DNA of 20,007 nucleotides from a virus: positions 1-20,007 of IMG/VR virus record IMGVR_UViG_3300023208_000402. The stretch is one strand, 5' to 3'. A model generated the notes under the pieces. That model was given only the letters and a program-made list of their open reading frames with translations. It did no database searches and was not told the origin of the DNA. Numbering within the stretch: position 1 is the stretch's first letter; each line of letters starts with the position of its first letter. Positions 1 through 5,854 of the stretch are shown here, piece after piece. A program made the position numbers and the translations under genes.

Positions 1-50
1 GGCCAGCAGGCAAGGCCGGGACACCCCGGCCCGCCCTGAGCGTCGACCCG

Positions 51-75
51 ACCCGGTGCCTGCACCGGGTTTTTT
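51..75 (+). terminator. rho-independent terminator, plus strand
   Basis: A perfect 8-bp GC-rich stem (51-58 with 63-70) around a 4-base loop is followed directly by a T run at 70-75. It would end a plus-strand transcript entering from the left edge, probably a host gene whose end lies at or before this window. A frame with TGA at 37-39 is open from base 1 but is too short to identify. A second hairpin at 14-31 (7-bp stem, 4-base loop) lacks a T run. The terminator converges on the minus-strand terminator at 111-147. Confidence 0.72.
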
Positions 76-110
76 GTTGCCTGTCGCGGCAGCCCGGCCG
101 CCGCAACCCC

Positions 111-147
111 AAAACAAAAATGCCTGGTTCCCTTGGAAACCAGGCAT
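111..147 (-). terminator. rho-independent terminator downstream of the tRNA-His fragment
   Basis: On the minus strand a perfect 10-bp stem (147-138 with 129-120), with an 8-base loop, runs into TTTTT at 120-116, then G and TTTT. It lies 23 bases beyond the 3' end of the tRNA-His fragment and has the form expected of that tRNA's own terminator. After prophage insertion it is also the first clear factor-independent terminator downstream of the phage late operon. Confidence 0.75.
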
Positions 148-170
148 TCGGAGCGTTGCCGCTTATTCGG

Positions 171-220
171 TGGGGTGGCTGATGGGACTCGAACCCACGA
201 CAACCAGAATCACAATCTGA
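171..220 (-). other. prophage attachment site: 3' part of a tRNA-His gene (truncated)
   Basis: Read on the minus strand, this stretch folds as the 3' two-thirds of tRNA-His. It has a five-pair anticodon stem (the first pair a U-G wobble), the loop TTGTGAT with anticodon GTG, a variable loop, a five-pair T stem with loop TTCGAGT, the acceptor 3' strand CAGCCAC, discriminator C73 and encoded CCA. The bases upstream (above 220) do not form a D arm or the 5' acceptor strand, so the gene is cut at the anticodon stem. Phage integrases commonly recombine in this part of tRNA genes. A lone 3' half, with phage genes on its 5' side and a terminator on its 3' side, is what the host-distal att site of a tRNA-integrated prophage should look like. 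The crossover lies in or just beside this block. The intact tRNA-His and integrase should lie at the other prophage end, outside the window. Confidence 0.85.
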
Positions 221-232
221 GGCGGGAAGCGA

Positions 233-300
233 GCATTCATGCGGTTTGGCGGCCGTTGCGTGGGAACAAGGGCCGCATTCTGCGCCACGCAATCATGCGG
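233..300. repeat. 12-bp direct repeat pair and inverted repeat next to the att site
   Basis: GCATTCATGCGG at 233-244 recurs as GCAATCATGCGG at 289-300 (11 of 12 identical, 56 bp apart, same orientation). Between them an 8-bp inverted repeat, TTGCGTGG at 256-263 and CCACGCAA at 285-292, partly overlaps the second copy. The whole block lies in the gene-free phage arm between the tRNA fragment and the spanin gene. Position and form would suit integrase arm-type or excisionase sites, but this is inference from location alone. No obvious late-operon terminator with a T run is present here. Confidence 0.4.
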
Positions 301-327
301 CTCCCAGGCCGGTCGTCCCCACGAAAA

Positions 328-843
328 TCACCTCGTCGAGGTCAGCGAGTCGTAGGCCCGCTCGCAGGCGAGGCCGGCGATTCGGGCTCGGTCGTAGGCG
401 GCAGCCAGCTCCCCCGACGTGTCGTCAGACCGCGCGAGCAGGTCGGCGAGCACCAGGCCGGGGCCGGCGGCTGGCGCGCTGCCGGCGGTAGCGGCGGGAT
501 CGGCGCGGCCGTCACAGCGGGCGGCGAGGCCTGCAGCGTGGCGCCGCAGGCGGTCAGCAGCAGCACCAGCGGCAGCAGCATCAGCGCGCGCGGCGCTGGC
601 GGCGGTTTCGGCTTCATGGGCGATCTCCTGGGAGGATTCGACACGTCGGCGGTACTTGTCGAGTTCGGCGGCGGCTTTCGACGCATCGGCGGTCGCGCGC
701 GCGGCGCGCTCGGCGTCCCAGCGCTGCTGCACCGCCGCGCTGCCAGCCTTGACGCCGCCGTGGTGGCCGGCGATGAACAGGCCGGCGGCCACCACCAGCA
801 CCGCCAGCAGCTCGGCGGCCAGGAGCCACAGCGCGGGCGTCAC
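328..843 (-). CDS. Rz: i-spanin, Rz-like
   Basis: A 171-residue protein with a GTG start at 843 that overlaps the endolysin stop (GTGA). It has one N-terminal membrane segment (about residues 3-24, Leu/Ala/Val-rich) and then a long charged, Ala-rich stretch (about 35-115) of the kind that forms the periplasmic coiled coil of Rz proteins. Rz anchors in the inner membrane and pairs with the outer-membrane lipoprotein Rz1 to fuse the two membranes in the last step of lysis. Location right after the endolysin, topology, length and the embedded Rz1 frame all agree. Rz proteins diverge strongly in sequence, so the call rests on architecture and context. It is the last gene of the late operon before the att site. 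Confidence 0.82.
   Translation of the reverse strand: MTPALWLLAAELLAVLVVAAGLFIAGHHGGVKAGSAAVQQRWDAERAARATADASKAAAELDKYRRRVESSQEIAHEAETAASAARADAAAAGAAADRLRRHAAGLAARCDGRADPAATAGSAPAAGPGLVLADLLARSDDTSGELAAAYDRARIAGLACERAYDSLTSTR
342..617 (-). CDS. Rz1: o-spanin lipoprotein, Rz1-like, nested in Rz
   Basis: A 91-residue protein that starts at ATG 617 behind AGGAG (8-base spacing) and lies wholly inside the Rz gene in another frame. A short basic, Pro-rich N-terminus precedes a hydrophobic run ending in the lipobox LLTAC at about residue 24, so signal peptidase II would cleave before the Cys and leave an outer-membrane lipoprotein. The mature part is rich in Pro and Ala (ASPPAV, PIPPLPPAA), as in known Rz1 proteins. 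The frame stays open upstream of 617, but only the 617 start gives a proper lipoprotein signal. It is somewhat longer than lambda Rz1 (60 aa). It should contact the Rz C-terminus across the periplasm. Confidence 0.8.
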   Translation of the reverse strand: MKPKPPPAPRALMLLPLVLLLTACGATLQASPPAVTAAPIPPLPPAARQPPAPAWCSPTCSRGLTTRRGSWLPPTTEPESPASPASGPTTR

Positions 844-1397
844 GCCACCCCCAGGACGCCGCGTGCGGCCGCGTACCGGGTCTGGCGGTCGGCCAGGCCG
901 TTCGTGCCGCCGTTGATGCGCCGCGTGATGCCGATGAAGTCGCCGGCATCGGCCAGCTCGTTCAGCCCGCGGTTCGCCCAGTACCAGCCGGCGCTGGCCG
1001 CCGCCCACTGCGGCAGCTCGAGCAGGTCGGGCTGGGCCTCGAAGTCCGGGGCGCCTGGGAACCAGCGCTGCAGGCCGGCCGCCGCGGCGCGGTAGTTCGC
1101 CCTGCCCGTCACCTGGATCAGCCCGCGGCCCATGTACCGCCGGCCGTCGCCGGGCACGTTGTTGCCGAGGTCGACGCGGCCCTCGTAGCGCTGCTGCGCC
1201 GGCGTGGGCCCCCAGATCTCGCGGGCGTAGCGCAGGCCGCCGCTCTCGTGCCCGACCTGCGCCAGGAAGGCGGCGGCGCGTGCTGGCGTGTTGACGCAGA
1301 ACGCCTCGAGCGTGGCATTGATGTGGTCGAGCCAGCGGTAGCCGCGATCGAGCGGCGCGCCCACGGCGGTGGCCAGCTGGTAGGCGTCGAGCTTCAT
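840..1397 (-). CDS. endolysin, GH19 chitinase-like muramidase
   Basis: A 185-residue glycoside hydrolase family 19 protein that cleaves the peptidoglycan sugar backbone. Family signatures are visible in order: HESGG at 50-54 with the likely catalytic Glu51, REIW with Glu60 as the candidate second acid, YEGR at 71-74, LGN followed by PGDG at 82-85, and GRGLIQVTGR at 90-99, then a Trp-rich stretch (GWYWANRG) and INGG. The ATG at 1397 overlaps the previous gene's stop by 4 nt (ATGA), and its own TGA overlaps the Rz GTG start, so the three lysis genes are probably translationally coupled. No signal peptide or SAR anchor is seen, so release to the periplasm should need a holin. The length is typical of single-domain GH19 endolysins. 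Confidence 0.9.
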   Translation of the reverse strand: MKLDAYQLATAVGAPLDRGYRWLDHINATLEAFCVNTPARAAAFLAQVGHESGGLRYAREIWGPTPAQQRYEGRVDLGNNVPGDGRRYMGRGLIQVTGRANYRAAAAGLQRWFPGAPDFEAQPDLLELPQWAAASAGWYWANRGLNELADAGDFIGITRRINGGTNGLADRQTRYAAARGVLGVA

Positions 1398-1726
1398 CGC
1401 GGCGCCGTCCCCGCGCCATCCAGCGGCGCCCAGTCGGTAACGCGGCGCACCGGGTGCCGCACGCGGCCGCGGCGCAGCAGGTAGCCCAGCAGCACCACCG
1501 CGGCCCCGATGTGCACGCCGGCCAGGCACAGCATGAGCGGGCGGTACGGCGTCCAGTCGCCGCCGAGCAGCAGCATGGAGACGCCCAGCTCACTCAGCGC
1601 CATCAGCACCAGGCCCAGCTTGATCACGATTCCGTCGTTGACGGTGGGCGACAGGATGAGCCACGAGAGGCCGGTGAACAGCACCAGGGTGGCCAGGGCG
1701 TTGATCAGGGAGAGCGCGTCCATCAT
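1394..1726 (-). CDS. small three-helix membrane protein, probable holin
   Basis: A 110-residue protein with three hydrophobic segments at about 8-28, 33-55 and 63-84 and a basic tail (RRGRVRHPVRR), the general plan of class I holins. No named holin family is recognised from the sequence. Two ATG codons stand side by side (1726 and 1723). The first overlaps the upstream stop (ATGA); the second has the better spacing (6 bases) from GGAGG. It lies directly before the endolysin and overlaps it, the usual holin position. The gene upstream is a second small membrane protein, so one of the two may be an antiholin. Confidence 0.6.
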   Translation of the reverse strand: MMDALSLINALATLVLFTGLSWLILSPTVNDGIVIKLGLVLMALSELGVSMLLLGGDWTPYRPLMLCLAGVHIGAAVVLLGYLLRRGRVRHPVRRVTDWAPLDGAGTAPR

Positions 1727-2049
1727 TGGCCTCCACCGAAGCGACGGGTGAGGAACCCCGCGAGATCGAAGGTGCGGATGGCCTGTGTCACCGCGTCGGC
1801 GATGGAGATGCCGAACAGGCCGATGACCAGGCCGGTGACGCTGATCTGCGACGGGCTCAGGTGCAGGCGCTCAGCCACCGCCGGGGCCAGCACGCCGGCC
1901 AGCACCGTGCCGCTGGCGACGTTGGCGACCTTCGTCGGCCAGCCGGTGCCGGGCGCCCAGCGCAGCCCCACCAGGGATCCCAGCAGGCCGAAGGCCCCGG
2001 GGTGAGATGCGACAGCTGCGGCCGCGGCGTCAATGTCTGGCGGCTGCAT
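1723..2049 (-). CDS. small membrane protein, holin or antiholin candidate
   Basis: A 108-residue protein starting at ATG 2049 behind AGGAGG, just after the tailspike stop at 2069. The frame extends a further 22 codons upstream, but that part overlaps the tailspike gene and lacks a good ribosome site. Hydrophobic segments fall at about 17-30 (GAFGLLGSLVGL), 44-58 (NVASGTVLAGVLAPAV) and 68-88 (ISVTGLVIGLFGISIADAV); the C-terminus is short and basic (FLTRRFGG). It is similar in size and layout to three-helix phage holins. Assignment as holin or antiholin relative to the next gene cannot be made from sequence. It opens the lysis cassette. Confidence 0.55.
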   Translation of the reverse strand: MQPPDIDAAAAAVASHPGAFGLLGSLVGLRWAPGTGWPTKVANVASGTVLAGVLAPAVAERLHLSPSQISVTGLVIGLFGISIADAVTQAIRTFDLAGFLTRRFGGGQ

Positions 2050-2068
2050 TACAGGGCCTCCTGGTGGG

Positions 2069-3811
2069 TCATACGATCTGCGCTGCGGCCACGTTGAATC
2101 CGCCCGACACGGCAATACCGGCGCCGGTGACGTTGGTGCAACGAACCTTGACCGCTGATGCGCCAGAGTCCCAATACGCCTCCCATGACACTCCTGCCGG
2201 GATCGCGAAAATGGGGGTCGCCTTGAGCATGAACGTGTTGTCCACGCCGCTGATCGTGACCGTCTGATCGACGCTCGACTGAGCCGGGATGGTGCCGAAG
2301 TTCAAGCTGACATTGACGCGCCCTTGCAGTGCGCGAATAGCGGCTGAGTTGGTCCCTCGGCTGAAGCGCAAGCCTGCGAATCCACCCCCCGTGTTCTCGA
2401 TGTGCACGTCCGCCGTCGCGCTCGTGCTGATCAAGCGGATGATCAGGTTGCGAGTAGTGGCCTCCTTGACGATCTGCCAGACACCTGATGTCGTGGCCTC
2501 GATGAAACGCAGGTCGAACCACGCAATTGGAGACTTGAAGAGCGGCAGGTTCGTGATCGAGCCCCGCTTCCCGACGACGTAGTTTCCAGCTCCGTTGTCG
2601 GTGATCTGGTCGTTCGTCAATGCGATTCGATCGCCAATCACCCAGTTCTCATCGGCCCCGCTGTCAAGGATGGTGCCGCCCGCGGTGTTGTTCTCGGTGT
2701 ATGCCTTCGGCAGGTAATTGCCGCGCGCATACTGGGCGAAGTGGACTCCATAGCCGGTGTTGTTCTGGCAGGCAATTCCGAGCAGCTGGTTCTCGCACGC
2801 CTCGCCAACCTTCAGGCCATCCCCACCATTGAAAGACGCCTCGAACCCGTGGAGGCAGCCGGCGTTTGCATCAGGTACCGTCGTTTCGCCCTCGTGGCTA
2901 ATGAACAGTCCGTGGCGTGTGTTCGATCGGCTGATGGCGTTCTCGATGCGCCAAAGGTTCGTGTTGGCGGAACTCACCGCGTAATCGCCGACCTTGATGC
3001 CATCTCGGCCATGGCCGAAGGACGACACGTTGCGAAGGCTGGACCGGCCGCCAAGGACATGGATCCCGTCTCCACCGTTGCCAGCATCACCTTCGACGCT
3101 CAGGTTCTCGAGTTGAGAGCCGACGTTGACCACGACGCCATTGAAGTTGCCCCGCTTGATGAAGCGCGTCCCAGCCTGGCCAGCGACCGTGCCGTAACCG
3201 TCACCGTGCACCTTGACGAGATTCGGCACCACCAGTTGGGAGGTGAACAGGTACACCCCCTCCGGCGCGTAGATCTTCTTCCGGCCGCAGGAGAAGGCTG
3301 CGGTTAGGGCGGCGGTCACGTCCTGCGTCAGCGTGCCAGCCTTCACGTCCGCGATCTGCGCTTCGGTCATGAAGTCGAACACGCTGACGCTCTCGCTGAG
3401 CTTGTCCTCTACCCAGCGCGCCACCGCTCCAGTCAAGCGCAGCATGTAGGCAATGAGCTTCGACCCCTTGCCTACAGCCGGAGAGGCCAGATTGGCGCCC
3501 AGAGAAGCAAATGCTGCGAAGTCGGCGGACTCCTTGGCATAGACAACCAATCGGCGCTTGGCATCCCTCACGGTCAACGAATAGTCCAGCGCAGCCGTGA
3601 ACACTTGAGTGGGGGTGCCATAGCGGACGGCGCACCCGTTGATGGTCCGGATGGGTTGCTCTGCTGGCTGAGTCCCCGCCGCGTCCCAGTAGACCTGGAC
3701 CGGGTTCGTCTCAGGGTTGTCGTTGGCCGCCCCAAAGTACAGGTAGCCGCTGTCGAGCGGCCGGCCTTGGAGGTCGAAGTACTGTGGGAACGGGGAAACA
3801 GTGGCGAGCAT
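2069..3811 (-). CDS. tailspike with P22-type head-binding domain and beta-helix
   Basis: A 580-residue tailspike. Residues 1-92 resemble the P22 gp9 head-binding domain: PFPQYFDLQGRPLDSGYLYFG, a middle with NPVQVYWD, and a terminal VRDAKRRLVVY (compare MAIYDANGSQV in P22). A linker follows, then FMTEAQIADVKAG, the entry motif of many phage pectate-lyase-like beta-helix proteins. Gly- and Asn-rich coils run from about 180 to 400 (GDGIHVLG, DGIKVGD, GGDGLKVGE). The C-terminal part (about 415-580) looks like a beta-sandwich trimer domain. Tailspikes of this form bind, and often cut, host O-antigen or capsule. The catalytic residues cannot be placed without a structure. The start at 3811 has GAGGA 6 bases upstream. 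It is shorter than P22 gp9 (about 667 aa). P22 tailspikes are trimers attached below the portal-gp4-gp10 stack. Confidence 0.85.
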   Translation of the reverse strand: MLATVSPFPQYFDLQGRPLDSGYLYFGAANDNPETNPVQVYWDAAGTQPAEQPIRTINGCAVRYGTPTQVFTAALDYSLTVRDAKRRLVVYAKESADFAAFASLGANLASPAVGKGSKLIAYMLRLTGAVARWVEDKLSESVSVFDFMTEAQIADVKAGTLTQDVTAALTAAFSCGRKKIYAPEGVYLFTSQLVVPNLVKVHGDGYGTVAGQAGTRFIKRGNFNGVVVNVGSQLENLSVEGDAGNGGDGIHVLGGRSSLRNVSSFGHGRDGIKVGDYAVSSANTNLWRIENAISRSNTRHGLFISHEGETTVPDANAGCLHGFEASFNGGDGLKVGEACENQLLGIACQNNTGYGVHFAQYARGNYLPKAYTENNTAGGTILDSGADENWVIGDRIALTNDQITDNGAGNYVVGKRGSITNLPLFKSPIAWFDLRFIEATTSGVWQIVKEATTRNLIIRLISTSATADVHIENTGGGFAGLRFSRGTNSAAIRALQGRVNVSLNFGTIPAQSSVDQTVTISGVDNTFMLKATPIFAIPAGVSWEAYWDSGASAVKVRCTNVTGAGIAVSGGFNVAAAQIV

Positions 3812-3820
3812 GCTCGGTCC

Positions 3821-5851
3821 TCAGTTCGGGATGGCTTCAGCCGGCAGGGTGGCCTGCTGCGCTTTTTCTTTGGCCTTGGCTGTCCGCAGTGCATCGTTGA
3901 CACGCTGGCGCACGCGGCGGTCCTTGAGGTGCTGTGACAGCACCTTCATGCCGGTAAGCACGGGAACGGGCAGGCCGGTCATCGAGCCTGCGGCCCCGGC
4001 CTCCGCCAGGGCCGCCAGCACGACGCTCGCCGTGTTGCTGTGGTTAACGGTCCCGGGCGGGGTGGTCAGCACGTACGCCGAGATTTCAGCCAAGTCGCGC
4101 GCGGACTGCGCTTCCTTCTTGCCCAGCACCAGATCGAGTCGGCCGTTCTTGTCCAGGCGCTTGACGGCGTCGAGGTACTTGGCATGCGAGAAGATCGTGC
4201 GGCCAGCCTGGTCCGTGGCGCTGTTGGCCAGGGCTTGCTCGCGCAGGTAGCGGTAGGCGGCGCCGCGCAGTTCGGTCCAGGCCTGGGCACCATCCTCGCC
4301 GCCAGACTGCAGCAGGTTGCGCATGAAGGAGACGTCGTCCTGCGAGCCCTTGAGCACCACGCGGTCGAAGACGTTCTCTGCGGCAACCTTGGGGTCTGCC
4401 ATCTTCTTGCGGTTGGCCAGCAGGTCAGCCACTACGGCGCGGTTTTCGAACTTCCGGGCCAGGTCGATGCGCGCCGAGCGAGCGGCCTTGTAGGCGTCGC
4501 CGCCCACGCCATCGGTCATCGCGTCCAGCGTCTCTCGGATGCCGGAGGCCATGGCCATGTCGGGCCCTTCCTGCTTGGTGAACTTGTTCACCGCCTTGCG
4601 CACCGCCTCGAGCTTGTTCAGGTCCAGCGTGCCAGCGACGAGGGAGCCGTCATCGGCCAGCGACGCGCCGCCGAGGCGCACGAGCTCGTCCTTCGCCACC
4701 TTCAGCACCGGCGCCGTCGTTTCACCTACGCGGTTTTCATTCAGGAAGCCCACCAGGCCATCGGTGCCCACCGGCTCGGCCATGTCGCCGGCCTTCTCCG
4801 CCTGCTTGTATAGCGCGCGAACCTTGGCTTTTTCGCTCGCCTTCATGTTGGTGAGCGTGTCCACCACCCGGTTGCCGGTCTGGACGTTGTCGATGGTCTC
4901 GGCCCCGGTGCCATCGATCCAGCGCTCGACCGTCTGGGCGAGTTGGTGGTTTTGGTTGGCCGAGCGCTCCCGGATCAGCTCACCTACGGGCGTCTTGGCC
5001 GTCTCGGCCTCGAAACGCAGTTGATCGGGGTTGCGGGAGGCCTGGCCCTTGGTTAGCGCTGAATCGCCCGTGAAACCGAGTTGCTCCGCCGTTGCGATGC
5101 GCTGGGCAGCGATGTCCGTGCCGGCGGCGCCAACACTACCCATGGTGCCCGGCGTGGCCTCGGCGGACCGGCCAGCACCAGGGGCAATGCGCTCCTGCGC
5201 CGCCTGGACCACCGGCGCGAGGCGCTCACGGGCCGCGGCCGTGGTGCCGCGAGCAACCACCGGAGCGGCAGCGGCGGCGCTTTGGCCGGCATTGGATGCC
5301 ACCCGCGCGATGCCGGCAAGTTCCCCAGTGAGGCCCATGACGGGGACCGTCTGCTGCAGCACCTCGCCAAGTGCCTGCACCTGCTGCTGTCCCTGTTGGG
5401 TGCGGGGCGCGTAGGTGAACCGCTCCGCGCCCTGCTCCGCCTGCTGCTGAACGCGCTGGGCCGCTTCCGGGGTACCGTAGCCGCCGGCAGCGATCGAAGC
5501 CGCAATGCCACCGAGCGCTCCGCCGGCCATGCCTAGCGCACCCCCGGTCGCACCGGTGATCGTTGCGAGGGCCGTCTCCGCTGCGCCGGCCACGCGGTCG
5601 CCGAACGACGGGGCGGGCTGCGGCTGTGCGCCCGGCACCGGTGCTGTTGCGTCAGGCGCCGGCGCTTGGAACCGCGGATCCGACTGCGGGATGGTGGACG
5701 CCGACAGACTGCCGGCGATGTTGCGCACCTGGCGGCCGCGGAAGTCCTGAGCCGCGCGCGCCTCCACCTGGTCGGGCGTGACGTTGTCCGGCACGTTCCG
5801 GTACTGGTGCGTGCTGCCGTCATCGAATGTGAGGGTGACGTCGCGCGGCAT
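3821..5851 (-). CDS. internal virion / DNA ejection protein (gp16 position)
   Basis: A 676-residue protein in the place of P22 gene 16, the largest ejection protein, which leaves the virion with the DNA and helps it cross the cell envelope. Residues 1-47 form a small domain beginning MPRDVTLTFDDGS, a type of N-terminus seen in other phage internal proteins. A Pro/Gln/Ala linker follows, then a Gly/Ala-rich hydrophobic stretch at 88-125 that could insert in a membrane. The rest is mostly helical and charged, with a second Gly/Ala-rich hydrophobic stretch near 610-635 (VVLAALAEAGAAGSMTG). The start lies 3 bases after the upstream stop. Homology to P22 gp16 (609 aa) is inferred from position and composition, not from a clear motif. 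Confidence 0.65.
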   Translation of the reverse strand: MPRDVTLTFDDGSTHQYRNVPDNVTPDQVEARAAQDFRGRQVRNIAGSLSASTIPQSDPRFQAPAPDATAPVPGAQPQPAPSFGDRVAGAAETALATITGATGGALGMAGGALGGIAASIAAGGYGTPEAAQRVQQQAEQGAERFTYAPRTQQGQQQVQALGEVLQQTVPVMGLTGELAGIARVASNAGQSAAAAAPVVARGTTAAARERLAPVVQAAQERIAPGAGRSAEATPGTMGSVGAAGTDIAAQRIATAEQLGFTGDSALTKGQASRNPDQLRFEAETAKTPVGELIRERSANQNHQLAQTVERWIDGTGAETIDNVQTGNRVVDTLTNMKASEKAKVRALYKQAEKAGDMAEPVGTDGLVGFLNENRVGETTAPVLKVAKDELVRLGGASLADDGSLVAGTLDLNKLEAVRKAVNKFTKQEGPDMAMASGIRETLDAMTDGVGGDAYKAARSARIDLARKFENRAVVADLLANRKKMADPKVAAENVFDRVVLKGSQDDVSFMRNLLQSGGEDGAQAWTELRGAAYRYLREQALANSATDQAGRTIFSHAKYLDAVKRLDKNGRLDLVLGKKEAQSARDLAEISAYVLTTPPGTVNHSNTASVVLAALAEAGAAGSMTGLPVPVLTGMKVLSQHLKDRRVRQRVNDALRTAKAKEKAQQATLPAEAIPN

Positions 5852-5854
5852 GGC

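Noticed and set aside
133-1095. Plus-strand frame (320 codons) across the tRNA fragment and lysis genes
   Set aside because: It runs through the terminator stem, the tRNA remnant and three real minus-strand genes; the translation is Gly/Arg/Ala-rich without motifs.
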